From JBAJNN01 sp036881905 (GTDB lineage: Bacteria > Pseudomonadota > Alphaproteobacteria > Rhizobiales > Im1), in contig JBAJNN010000036.1 in assembly GCA_036881905.1 (NCBI GenBank), positions 1 through 15,203 on the forward strand: a DNA stretch of 15,203 bases, read 5' to 3'. The position numbers and the translations under genes are program-made. Positions 7,331 to 15,065 of the stretch are shown here, piece by piece. Every line of letters begins with the position of its first letter. The stretch's first letter is position 1. The notes beneath the pieces are model-generated. The model worked only from the letters and a program-made list of their open reading frames with translations. It did no database searches and had not been told where the DNA came from.

Positions 7331-7358
7331 TATGTAGCGTTTGGACCATGAGTGTCAA
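7331..7358 (-). promoter_or_regulatory. Promoter of tRNA-Leu overlapping the hflX stop codon
   Basis: A consensus TTGACA (7353-7358) overlaps the hflX TGA stop. TACATA follows at 7331-7336 after 16 bases, or ACATAT after 17. A start near 7323 would lie a few bases before the mature tRNA 5' end at 7315. The perfect -35 makes this a credible dedicated tRNA promoter. Confidence 0.65.
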
Positions 7359-8755
7359 CTCGTCGGGGACATTTCGTCGAGCCTGTAAGGAGAGCTTGCG
7401 AAGCGGTTCTTAAGCGGCCCGACTTTTTCCGGGGGGATACGCACACTGACCTCCACCATGCCATCCTCGCCATCATGGCGCTCCACGACGTCACCCACCT
7501 CATAAAGCCAGGCTAAATGACGGCCCTCGGCGGGGCCGAACGTTATTCGGAAACACTGCGCCTTGCGTGAGAGCATCCGCTTGATAAGCCCCGACAAATC
7601 GTCAAGCCCCTCGCCAGTGCGCGCCGAGGTCAGAGCAACCTCGCCGGCCTGTCTTGCCGCGCGCGCGGCAACGGCCTTGCGATCTTCCGCCGTCAGGCAA
7701 TCAATCTTGTTCCAGACTTCCACGATATCGTCGCGTCTTGCCTCGTCAACACCCAGCATGGCGAGAACGTTGCGAACATCGCCGGCCTGTGCTTCGGTCT
7801 CGCAATGGCTGATGTCACGCACATGGAGAATGAGCGACGCCTCTACAACCTCTTCGAGCGTCGCGCGGAATGCAGCAATCAGCTCCGTCGGCAGATCGGA
7901 AATAAACCCCACGGTATCCGACAGAATGACGGTGTGTCCATGCCCGTGCGCAAAACGTCGCATGGTCGGATCGAGTGTGGCGAACAGAAGATCGCGTGTC
8001 TCAACCTCGGCGGATGTCAAGCGATTGAACAGCGCCGATTTTCCGACATTGGTATAACCAACCAGCGCAACCACATGACAAGACAAACGGTTTCGGTTCC
8101 TGCGCTGGAGTTCGCGGCGGGTCCTGACCTTGACCAATGCGCGTTTGATCCTCACGATTCGTTTCCGGATAAGTCGCCTGTCGGCTTCTATTTGCGTCTC
8201 ACCTGGACCGCCAATAAAGCCAAACCCACCACGCTGACGTTCCAGATGCGTCCATGAGCGCACCAGACGGCTGCTTTGATAATTCAAGCGGGCCAACTCG
8301 ACCTGAAGCTGTCCTTCCTTGCTTCGGGCACGTTGCGCGAAAATCTTCAGAATCAACCCGGTACGGTCAAGCACCCTGGCTTTCCAAAGGCGTTCCAAAT
8401 TGCGCTGCTGAAGCGGGGACAGGGTCACGTCGACAAAAACGACATCAACGGCTTGCGCCATGACTGAGCGCGCAATCTCTTCAACCTTGCCGAGTCCGAT
8501 AAGGGTCGCCGGATGTGGGCGTGACAGTTGAACACTTTGCACCAGCAAGACCCGAAAACCGACCGCGGTGCAAAGCTCCACGGATTCCTCAAGCCTGGCC
8601 CCTTGACTGCGCACTGGGGCGCTCTCATGCTCGTGTTCCCTGACGGCGCCTGAATTGAAGACGATATGAACGACAAAAACCGATACAGACACGCCTCGGG
8701 CACGAGAAGAGGTGACAACCGGAGTGCGCAATAACGTCCCGGCTCCATTTGCCAT
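7355..8755 (-). CDS. hflX: Ribosome-associated GTPase HflX
   Basis: HflX is a GTPase that binds the 50S subunit and splits stalled ribosomes under stress. The 466-residue protein has the HflX N-domain (ARLEESVELC... LIGLGKVEEI, about 53-95), a basic coiled region and the hallmark GGFGFIGGPGETQIE (176-190). The G-domain follows with G1 GYTNVGKS (233-240), G3 DTVG (280-283) and G4 NKID (349-352). The ATG at 8755 is 38 bases after the hfq stop and has no strong ribosome-binding site. The first 20-25 residues look unlike the family, so a later start such as the GTG for Val22 is possible. The hfq-hflX order is widespread in proteobacteria and implies cotranscription from the hfq promoter. Confidence 0.96.
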   Translation of the reverse strand: MANGAGTLLRTPVVTSSRARGVSVSVFVVHIVFNSGAVREHEHESAPVRSQGARLEESVELCTAVGFRVLLVQSVQLSRPHPATLIGLGKVEEIARSVMAQAVDVVFVDVTLSPLQQRNLERLWKARVLDRTGLILKIFAQRARSKEGQLQVELARLNYQSSRLVRSWTHLERQRGGFGFIGGPGETQIEADRRLIRKRIVRIKRALVKVRTRRELQRRNRNRLSCHVVALVGYTNVGKSALFNRLTSAEVETRDLLFATLDPTMRRFAHGHGHTVILSDTVGFISDLPTELIAAFRATLEEVVEASLILHVRDISHCETEAQAGDVRNVLAMLGVDEARRDDIVEVWNKIDCLTAEDRKAVAARAARQAGEVALTSARTGEGLDDLSGLIKRMLSRKAQCFRITFGPAEGRHLAWLYEVGDVVERHDGEDGMVEVSVRIPPEKVGPLKNRFASSPYRLDEMSPTS

Positions 8756-8793
8756 AGCCGTTGGATTTGTATGCAGCCTATCGCCTAAAGAGT

Positions 8794-9033
8794 CTATTGT
8801 TCATCCTCTTCGAACAAATTGACAGGTTGTTTAGGCATCACCGTGGATATGGAATGCTTATAAACCAGTTGCGACATGTCACCGCGCTTCAAAGAAACGC
8901 AGAAATTGTCAAACCCGGTTATAACACCCTGGAGTTTTACGCCATTCAGCAGAAAAACGGTTGTTTCTATATGTTTTTTACGAATATGATTGAGAAAAGT
9001 ATCTTGAGTATTTTTAGTTTTTTCCTGAGTCAT
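8794..9033 (-). CDS. hfq: RNA chaperone Hfq
   Basis: Hfq forms a hexamer that pairs small RNAs with mRNAs. The 79-residue protein shows the Sm1 motif (DTFLNHIRKKHIETTVFLLNG, then GVKLQGVITGFDNFCVSLKR) and the Sm2 motif QLVYKHSISTVMP with the conserved YKH. The usual YKHA is YKHS here, a mild change. The C-terminal tail is short and acidic (FEEDEQ), as in other alphaproteobacteria and unlike the long E. coli tail. The gene is visibly richer in A and T than its neighbours, especially near its 5' end (8960-9030). The ribosome-binding site before the ATG is weak. It lies between trkA (217 bases upstream) and hflX. Confidence 0.97.
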   Translation of the reverse strand: MTQEKTKNTQDTFLNHIRKKHIETTVFLLNGVKLQGVITGFDNFCVSLKRGDMSQLVYKHSISTVMPKQPVNLFEEDEQ

Positions 9034-9108
9034 AACAGATCACACTTTCGAGAATCGGGAATCAGGTCATAACAGCAAAATGACCCTTCGCCCCACTTTG
9101 TCCTCTCA

Positions 9109-9137
9109 TAATTAGGCTGAGCTTTGCCTTATTTCAA
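9109..9137 (-). promoter_or_regulatory. Probable hfq promoter
   Basis: TTGAAA (9132-9137) and TAATTA (9109-9114) are separated by 17 bases on the minus strand, giving a start near 9102 and a leader of about 70 bases before hfq. The -35 lies inside a perfect palindrome at 9127-9142. The match to consensus is good, but no start site has been mapped. Confidence 0.55.
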
Positions 9138-9142
9138 TAAGG
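9127..9142. repeat. Perfect palindrome CCTTATTTCAATAAGG in the hfq upstream region
   Basis: Two 7-base arms (CCTTATT/AATAAGG) flank a 2-base centre. It covers the -35 of the proposed hfq promoter, so it could be an operator. It also lies 109 bases downstream of the trkA stop, but it has no T-run on the trkA side, so it makes a poor terminator. Confidence 0.5.
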
Positions 9143-9250
9143 ATGGCGAAAAATAATTGCCAGGTCATCGCAACCACTGGCGGATCGGCGTTAAGGCCAC
9201 CCACGAAAGTCGGAAATAGCCACCGATCCAGAAGCATTGTCAACCACGGC

Positions 9251-10627
9251 CTAAAGATAGTCCAGGCTCACACGGAAAAGGTGTTCAACCTCGCGCACCA
9301 TTTCGGCAAGGGCAAAGATCACGATACGATCATGTGGCCTGATTTCGGTATCGCCGGTCGGGGTGATGGTTGTGTCATTGCGTATCAATGCGCCAATGCG
9401 TACGCCACTCGGCAAATCGGCCTCGCGCAGCGGGCAACCGACGACCGGGGAGGTCTCGAGCGCTTCCGCCTCCAGCACTTCCCCTTGCCCGTTACAAATC
9501 GGATGTACACCACGAATTCGCCCCTTGCGAACATAGCGTAAAATTGTCGACACGGTCACCATGCGCGGACTGATATAGGCATCGATGTTCAAAGTCTCGA
9601 AAAGACAGGTGAAATCCGTGCCCGACACCAGGCTTAAGGTCCGGCGTGCTCCCTCCTGCTTGGCCATGACCGAGGCGAGGATATTCACCTTGTCATCATT
9701 GGTCAGGGCGACGAACGCTTCGGTTTCACCTGCTCCGGCTTCGCGTAGGAGGGGATGTTCCAATGTGCTGCCATTGAGCACGACAGTGCGTTGCAGCGCC
9801 TTGGCGGCAATTGTGGCGCGCTCATGATCCGGCTCGATGAGCTTGACCTGGTGGCGGCTTTTGTGTTGTTCCAGTTTTTGGGCCACGTAAAGACCTATAT
9901 GACCGCCTCCGGCGATAATGATGCGCCGCGCCGGTTTTTCGTCATGGCCGAATATTCCCAATATACGCTCTATATGGGTGGAGTCGGCAATCATATAGAC
10001 ATTGTCGCCGACAAACATCTGATCCGCGCCATGGGGCACGAACAATTTGTTGTCACGCACGATACCGGCGACGGTGGTTTTGAGATCGGGAAACAACCCG
10101 GTGAGTTGCCGAAGCGGTGTATCGACCACCGGACAATCCTCCCGCAGGCGAATGCCAAGCAGGGTGATTTTGTCGTCGGCAAAACTAACCGCTTCAAAGG
10201 CCCCCGGCAGGGCAAGCCTGCGCATGACCATGTCGCCAACCGCAATCTCCGGCGAGATCACAACGTCGATCGGCAAATTATCACGCGAGAATAGGTTGCG
10301 CCACTCAAGCTCAAGATAATCCTGAGCGCGCACACGAGCAATCTTGGTCGGAATTTCAAACAGGGAATGGGCAATTTGGCAAGCCACCATATTCACCTCA
10401 TCGGTGGAGGTGGCGGCAATGAGCATATCGGCATCGCGCGCGCCGGCCCGTTGCAAGACATCCGGATAGGAGCCATAACCGACGATTCCACGCACATCGA
10501 GCGCATTACTGACAGCCCGAACCAGCCGGGGCAAAGCGTCCACCACCGTGACGTCATTTTGCTCCCGAGCAAGACACTCGGCGATTCCATAGCCAACCTG
10601 GCCCGCGCCGCAGATGATGATTTTCAT
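9251..10627 (-). CDS. trkA: Trk potassium uptake regulatory subunit TrkA
   Basis: TrkA is the cytoplasmic NAD(H)-binding subunit that gates the TrkH/TrkG potassium channel. The 458-residue length is normal. There are two RCK_N Rossmann folds: CGAGQVGYGIAE (about 6-17) with the acidic Asp30 after strand two, and AGGGHIGLYVAQ (239-250) with Glu265. A TrkA_C domain follows each (around 140-215 and 370-458). No membrane segments are seen, and no trkH/trkG is in the window. In alphaproteobacteria trkA commonly follows ntrYX, as here. Its ATG overlaps the stop of the small upstream ORF as ATGA, so it may depend on translation of that ORF. Confidence 0.96.
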   Translation of the reverse strand: MKIIICGAGQVGYGIAECLAREQNDVTVVDALPRLVRAVSNALDVRGIVGYGSYPDVLQRAGARDADMLIAATSTDEVNMVACQIAHSLFEIPTKIARVRAQDYLELEWRNLFSRDNLPIDVVISPEIAVGDMVMRRLALPGAFEAVSFADDKITLLGIRLREDCPVVDTPLRQLTGLFPDLKTTVAGIVRDNKLFVPHGADQMFVGDNVYMIADSTHIERILGIFGHDEKPARRIIIAGGGHIGLYVAQKLEQHKSRHQVKLIEPDHERATIAAKALQRTVVLNGSTLEHPLLREAGAGETEAFVALTNDDKVNILASVMAKQEGARRTLSLVSGTDFTCLFETLNIDAYISPRMVTVSTILRYVRKGRIRGVHPICNGQGEVLEAEALETSPVVGCPLREADLPSGVRIGALIRNDTTITPTGDTEIRPHDRIVIFALAEMVREVEHLFRVSLDYL

Positions 10628-10761
10628 GGGGCAACAGCCTTGCTACATAATTGCCGGGTAGCGCGCAAAACGTCATTCATACCACGCCAACACACGAGCG
10701 TCACCGCGAGGCTCTCATAAAACGAAAGCGCGTCGGTGGAAAGATGGTGATGGTTTTTCAT
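10624..10761 (-). CDS. Small ORF (45 aa) coupled to trkA, function unknown
   Basis: A minus-strand ORF starts at ATG 10761, 20 bases after the ntrX stop, and ends at TGA 10624-10626, overlapping the trkA ATG as ATGA. A strong ribosome-binding stretch (GGGGGA) lies 9 bases before its ATG. The product starts MKNHHHLSTDALSFYESLAV and continues with TLVCWRGMNDVLRATRQL, ending KAVAP. It has one short hydrophobic patch, two cysteines and a basic second half. I recognise no family. It could be a leader cistron coupling trkA to ntrX, a genuine small protein, or chance. The packing and the ribosome-binding site argue against chance. Confidence 0.5.
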   Translation of the reverse strand: MKNHHHLSTDALSFYESLAVTLVCWRGMNDVLRATRQLCSKAVAP

Positions 10762-10781
10762 GGTCGCTTATCCCCCATCTC

Positions 10782-12179
10782 TCATGGTGTTTTGCCCCAG
10801 CCCTTGATGCCTGACGATATACCGAGCAATTTGAGTTTGCGATGCAGGGCCGAACGCTCCATGCCGATGAAATCCGCCGTCTTGGAAATATTGCCTCCAA
10901 AGCGGGCGATTTGGGTGGTCAGATAATCGCGTTCAAAAATCTCGCGCGCCTCGCGCAACGGCAAGGCCATGAGATGCTCTCCGCCGCCGCCATTCACACT
11001 GAACGCCATTGCCGAACTGAGCTCATTGGGCAACATGGCGGCGGTAATCTCGGCTTGCGGGTCCCCACCGGCAAGAATCATCAAATGCTCTATGGTGTTG
11101 CGTAATTGGCGCACGTTACCGGGCCAGCCATGGGCCTGTAAGACGGCCACCGCATCGTCCGCGACCACGCGGCGCGGCTGACCCGATATTTTGGAATATT
11201 GTTCGACAAAGTACTCGATCAACCGCGGAATATCCTCTCGTCGTTCCGCCAGGGCCGGTATGCGAATCGGCACGACATTCAGCCGGTGATAAAGCGCCTC
11301 GCGAAACCGGCCACTGTTGGTGAGCGCCGACAAATCACGGTGGCTTGACGACACCACCCGCACGTCGACTCTCACGGATTTCGAGCCGCCGATGCGGCGG
11401 AAGGTCTGATCGATGAGAACCCGCAAAATCCGCCCCTGCGTTTCCATCGGCATGTCGGCGACTTCGTCAATGAACAGCGTTCCACCATGTGCTTCCTCCA
11501 GCGCGCCGACGCGGATCAATGCGCCGGTTTCATCCTCGACGCCAAACAGTTTTTCCTCCACCATCCCTGGGGCCATTGTGGCCGCGGGCAGGCTGACAAA
11601 CGGCCCCGTCAACCGGCATGACCAGGAATGCAGCGTATGGGCGACAAGCTCCTTGCCCGATCCCAACGGACCGGTGATCAGGACACGAGAGTTCGTAACC
11701 GCGACCTTTTTGATGGTGTGCTTAAGATTTTGCATTACGGCACTGTCGCCGATCAGCTCGCCAGGGGACCAGGGTCTTTCCTTGAGTTGCCGGTTTTCCC
11801 GTTTCAGCCTTGAGGATTCCAGCGCCCGTGTCACCAGAAAAATCAATCGGTCGGCCTTGAATGGTTTTTCGAGATAATCATAGGCGCCGCGCTTGATGGC
11901 CGCGACAGCCGTTTCGATATTACCGTGGCCCGATATAATGATTACTGGAACACTCGGGTGGGTGTTATGAATTAAATCGAGCAGGTTCAGACCATCCATG
12001 CGCGAAGCTTGCAGCCAGATATCGAGGATAACGAGTGACGGCCGCCGCTCGCGGATGGCGCCGATCGCCGCGTCACTGTCATGGGCGATCCGGGTTTCGA
12101 ATCCCTCATCGCGGAGAATACCGGCGACCAGTTCACGGATATCCGCCTCATCATCAATGATCAGAATATCTGGAGCCAT
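10782..12179 (-). CDS. ntrX: Nitrogen/redox response regulator NtrX
   Basis: NtrX is the response regulator paired with NtrY. I chose ATG 12179 (465 residues) because AAGGGA lies about 7 bases upstream; an in-frame ATG at 12200 would add seven residues without such a site. The receiver domain (1-120) has acidic Asp10/Glu11, the phosphoacceptor Asp53 (VILDIWL) and Lys105. The AAA+ domain has Walker A GPLGSGKE (170-177) and Walker B GGTLFIDEV (232-240). The GAFTGA loop of sigma-54 activators is absent: the segment after LFG reads VEDETGALIRVGALEEA. That is typical of alphaproteobacterial NtrX. The Fis-type helix-turn-helix is at the C-terminus (ISKTADFIGMERSALHRKLK). It starts 79 bases after the ntrY stop. 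Confidence 0.95.
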   Translation of the reverse strand: MAPDILIIDDEADIRELVAGILRDEGFETRIAHDSDAAIGAIRERRPSLVILDIWLQASRMDGLNLLDLIHNTHPSVPVIIISGHGNIETAVAAIKRGAYDYLEKPFKADRLIFLVTRALESSRLKRENRQLKERPWSPGELIGDSAVMQNLKHTIKKVAVTNSRVLITGPLGSGKELVAHTLHSWSCRLTGPFVSLPAATMAPGMVEEKLFGVEDETGALIRVGALEEAHGGTLFIDEVADMPMETQGRILRVLIDQTFRRIGGSKSVRVDVRVVSSSHRDLSALTNSGRFREALYHRLNVVPIRIPALAERREDIPRLIEYFVEQYSKISGQPRRVVADDAVAVLQAHGWPGNVRQLRNTIEHLMILAGGDPQAEITAAMLPNELSSAMAFSVNGGGGEHLMALPLREAREIFERDYLTTQIARFGGNISKTADFIGMERSALHRKLKLLGISSGIKGWGKTP

Positions 12180-12258
12180 TTTGTTTTCCCTTGCTCTCAT
12201 ACCCTAACAACCGCTCCGTCCGACGATTGCCGCCGTCGGTGCTTCCTACTGTTTCAGG

Positions 12259-14514
12259 CTATTCACGGTCCTCGGACATGGTCTTGTTCGTCCGGACCGG
12301 CAAGGTCAGGCGTATCAGCGCGCCACCAAGATTTTCCGGCGCATCGCGCAAGACAATCTCGCCACCATGCTCCTCTACGATTCGGGCCACGATGGCCAAG
12401 CCAAGGCCCGTGCCTTTATTACGCGTCGTCGCGTAAGGTTCAAGCAAACGTTTTCGATTTTCGCGCGGTAATCCGATCCCGTTATCGGCAATGTCGATGA
12501 TAACATGATCCTCATCACGGTGAACATGGACGACAATGCGACCCTTGGGTTCCGGCCGCATATGCAGCTTGGCTTCGACAGCCTCGCGGGCATTCTTGAT
12601 CAGATTGGTCATGACTTGAGTCATCAATTGGCGATCAAGTTCAATAATCAACCTTTTCTCACACAGATTAAGCTCAATCGTAATGTCATTGGACAAAACC
12701 CGCTGGAGAGCGGCGGATTGCCTGATAATCGCCATGAGGTCACAGGGGTTCAAACGCGCTTTCGGCATTCGCGCGAAGGAGGAGAATTCGTCGATCATGC
12801 GACCGATATCTCCCACTTGACGAATGATAGTGTCGATGCATTGTTCAAACACCTGAACGTCGTTTTTAATTTCCTTGCCGTATTTGCGGCGCAAGCGCTC
12901 CGCCGAGAGATGAATAGGGGTGAGCGGATTTTTGATTTCATGGGCGATCCGTCTGGCAATATCGGCCCAGGCGGAATTGCGCTGAGCAAAAACCAAATCG
13001 GTCATATCGTCGAATGTGACGACATGGCCATTCTCATTGGCCTGTTGCGTTGTGGCGCGAACGATGAAGGTGTGCGTTTCGCCCCCGACATGCATATCGA
13101 TGTGACCTTCCGCGGTGCCGGAAGGCTTGCGCAGCGCCTTGTCAAGCACTTTCGCCACGTCCGGCAGAATTTGTTTCAAAGGTCGGTTGAGTAAATCACG
13201 ATCTCGTAAATGCAACAATTCCAACGTTGAGCGATTGACGATGGTAATGCGGGCCTGGCCGTCAAGTCCCATGACGCCGGCGCTGACGCCGGAAAGAACG
13301 GTCTCGATGAAATGGCGGCGCGCGTCAAGCTGGGTATTGGCGTTGATCAGGGCATTGCGCTGGGATGCGAGTTGGGCCGTCATGCTATTGAAGGTCCGCC
13401 CGAGCGTCGCCAGATCGCCTTGGGAATCATGCACGGGGACCTTGACGTCGAAAGCGCCGAATGAAACTTGGCGCGCGGCATCCACCAAACGCATGATCGG
13501 CTGGGCAAGGCGGTCTGCGAACCAGAGTCCAAACCAGATGGACGCCAACAGAAAAACGCAGCAAACGCCAATATACATCAGGGCGAAAGTAATCTGGACA
13601 CCGTAGCGCTGCGCTTGCATCGCATCATATTCGGTCTTGCCTTGCCGGGTTTGTTCAAGCTGCTTGAAAACCATCGGGTTGATAAAACGGGAAATATAGA
13701 GATAGGCATTATCAAAGTTACTTAGCCGAATCAGCGCCCGGATGACATTATCACTCCCGGTATTCGGTTTGACGATCACCAATTCGCCATTCCTGGCTCT
13801 GTTTATGGCCCATTGTGGCGGCGGCCTGAATGTTATGGAACTGTTGGCGGTAACGCTGGAAGCGACCCGACGCGAGGTTGAATCGATGATAATGACATAG
13901 GCGGATGCAAGCCCGCGCCAGCGGGCATGGGAGGCAAGACGACGGGTAAACCTGTTCAGGTCGGTCTTGAAATCCTTACGCTGGCGGTTGATGTCGAGAA
14001 CGATCGTGATGGCGTCGCCGCACAGGATCTCCCTCTGCTCCGCCATATAGGCCCACGCCACGGTTACGGCGGTATCCACGATCTGGCGCGTACGCTCCGA
14101 AAACCAGGTATCGAGACCACGATCAAGGGTAACCGTGGCGAAGATGGCGACCACCAAGGCCGGCAATGCCGCAACCACGGCGAACAATAACACCAGACGC
14201 ACATGCAACCTGGACCCGGCGACATCGTGTCGGCGAGCCTGCCACAACATATAGCCCTGCCATGCGATCATGGCGACCATGACCAGCACCAGCGACAGAT
14301 TGACGATCAGCAGGGTGATGATCACATCGCGCGTGGGCGTGAGCCAGGTCAAGCCGGTTAGAATGGTATAGGTGGCAAGCCCCACTGCTATTGATATAAT
14401 GACGATGACGATACCGGGTTTGGCAGGAAGGCGATTCCGACGCGACAGCTTGCTTGTGTCGCTGTCTGTCGCCATGCCGTGAGACGGACTGGATATGTCA
14501 GTATTTGTACTCAT
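12259..14514 (-). CDS. ntrY: Membrane sensor histidine kinase NtrY
   Basis: NtrY senses an unresolved signal, possibly nitrogen or redox state, and phosphorylates NtrX. The 751-residue protein has membrane helices at about 34-55, 64-90 and 106-130. An extracytoplasmic region then runs to a fourth helix at about 308-333. A HAMP linker (334-388) and a PAS-like domain (400-505) follow. In the HisKA domain the phosphoacceptor is His525 in IAHEIKNPLTPIHLSAERLR. The ATP-binding domain shows the N box NLIKNAREA (637-645), G1 DNGIGLP (677-683) and G2 GTGLGLAIV (701-709). All catalytic boxes are intact. The ATG at 14514 has no clear ribosome-binding site; Met14 is an alternative. No ntrB or ntrC lies upstream, unlike the usual arrangement. 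Confidence 0.95.
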   Translation of the reverse strand: MSTNTDISSPSHGMATDSDTSKLSRRNRLPAKPGIVIVIISIAVGLATYTILTGLTWLTPTRDVIITLLIVNLSLVLVMVAMIAWQGYMLWQARRHDVAGSRLHVRLVLLFAVVAALPALVVAIFATVTLDRGLDTWFSERTRQIVDTAVTVAWAYMAEQREILCGDAITIVLDINRQRKDFKTDLNRFTRRLASHARWRGLASAYVIIIDSTSRRVASSVTANSSITFRPPPQWAINRARNGELVIVKPNTGSDNVIRALIRLSNFDNAYLYISRFINPMVFKQLEQTRQGKTEYDAMQAQRYGVQITFALMYIGVCCVFLLASIWFGLWFADRLAQPIMRLVDAARQVSFGAFDVKVPVHDSQGDLATLGRTFNSMTAQLASQRNALINANTQLDARRHFIETVLSGVSAGVMGLDGQARITIVNRSTLELLHLRDRDLLNRPLKQILPDVAKVLDKALRKPSGTAEGHIDMHVGGETHTFIVRATTQQANENGHVVTFDDMTDLVFAQRNSAWADIARRIAHEIKNPLTPIHLSAERLRRKYGKEIKNDVQVFEQCIDTIIRQVGDIGRMIDEFSSFARMPKARLNPCDLMAIIRQSAALQRVLSNDITIELNLCEKRLIIELDRQLMTQVMTNLIKNAREAVEAKLHMRPEPKGRIVVHVHRDEDHVIIDIADNGIGLPRENRKRLLEPYATTRNKGTGLGLAIVARIVEEHGGEIVLRDAPENLGGALIRLTLPVRTNKTMSEDRE

Positions 14515-14540
14515 ATTTTCAGATGACTGTTGGAAAATGT

Positions 14541-14560
14541 TTCCTGTCTTCCGCCAGGAA
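14541..14560. repeat. Inverted repeat TTCCTG-N8-CAGGAA before ntrY
   Basis: Two perfect 6-base arms separated by 8 bases lie 27 bases upstream of the ntrY ATG and just downstream of the possible promoter at 14572-14600. The spacing resembles a regulator-binding site. The half-site is short, so chance is not excluded. Confidence 0.35.
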
Positions 14561-14571
14561 CGCCCGATTTG

Positions 14572-14600
14572 ATCTTACGAGAAAATTGCATGAGATTTAA
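14572..14600 (-). promoter_or_regulatory. Possible promoter of ntrYX
   Basis: TTAAAT (14595-14600) and TAAGAT (14572-14577) are separated by 17 bases on the minus strand, about 58 bases before the ntrY ATG. The -35 is weak. With no ntrC upstream, ntrY needs a local promoter, which supports this call. Confidence 0.35.
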
Positions 14601-14864
14601 GTGATTATGAGCGTCATGGAAGATTAATCGTTGCCTTGGACCGACATTATGGACCCTTGAAATAGGGGAACCCACGCCGGACTTGGTGAGATCGCGTTGA
14701 CGATGCCTGCCATCAGCATATGGCCACCCGTATATGGGGGCTGAATAGCCACATTGCGCTATCGGAGGGGGTGTTTTGTCATGTCTTGGTCGCTGTCATC
14801 TCTGGCTCGATATTCTGGACCTTTGGTTTTAGGTTCCATAATATATATTATGCGACTTTTACTG
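14601..14864. other. Non-coding stretch between ntrY and the right-edge gene remnants
   Basis: Together with 14515-14600 this is about 350 bases without a recognisable gene. I see no intact gene, RNA or repeat here on either strand. Plus-strand frames opening at 14720 and 14754 run through it, but their early codons match nothing I know. It is probably degraded DNA left after the gene order upstream of ntrY was changed. Confidence 0.5.
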
Positions 14865-15065
14865 TTTCACCAAGGCGCTTGCATGCCGGGCTTTATGGTC
14901 GGCTCGGGCAACCGGCCCGACTTCGTCAAAGAGGCGCTGGAGGTAACAGTGCCGACACTGATTGCGCCCAACAAAAACAACCCATGGACCGGGATGAGCA
15001 TGGTGCGGGATTATTTCGACGCTCTCGCGGTTGAGAAAGAGCTGATGCTGCTTGACATCGAAAAG
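14865..15065 (+). pseudogene. Remnant of an alpha/beta-hydrolase-type gene (C-terminal part)
   Basis: The plus-strand frame encodes FHQGACMPGFMVGSGNRP, then VTVPTLIAPNKNNPWT, then MSMVRDYFDALAVEKELMLL and DIEK. The run 'TVPTLI..NKNDPWT..MVRDYFDAL.VEKEL' resembles the segment around the catalytic Asp near the C-terminus of alpha/beta hydrolases. There is no recognisable nucleophile elbow or normal N-terminus, and similarity stops at about 15065, where another gene's coding frame begins. The family call is from memory and moderate; that it is a fragment is more certain. Confidence 0.5.

Noticed and set aside
9143..9175. 18-codon ORF (MTWQLFFAILIE...) between trkA and hfq
   Set aside because: Very short, no ribosome-binding site and overlaps the proposed hfq promoter region.
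9238..9243. TTGACA on the minus strand just after trkA as a second hfq promoter
   Set aside because: The best -10 at 18 bases (CTATTT) is poor, and the downstream pair at 9109-9137 is better.
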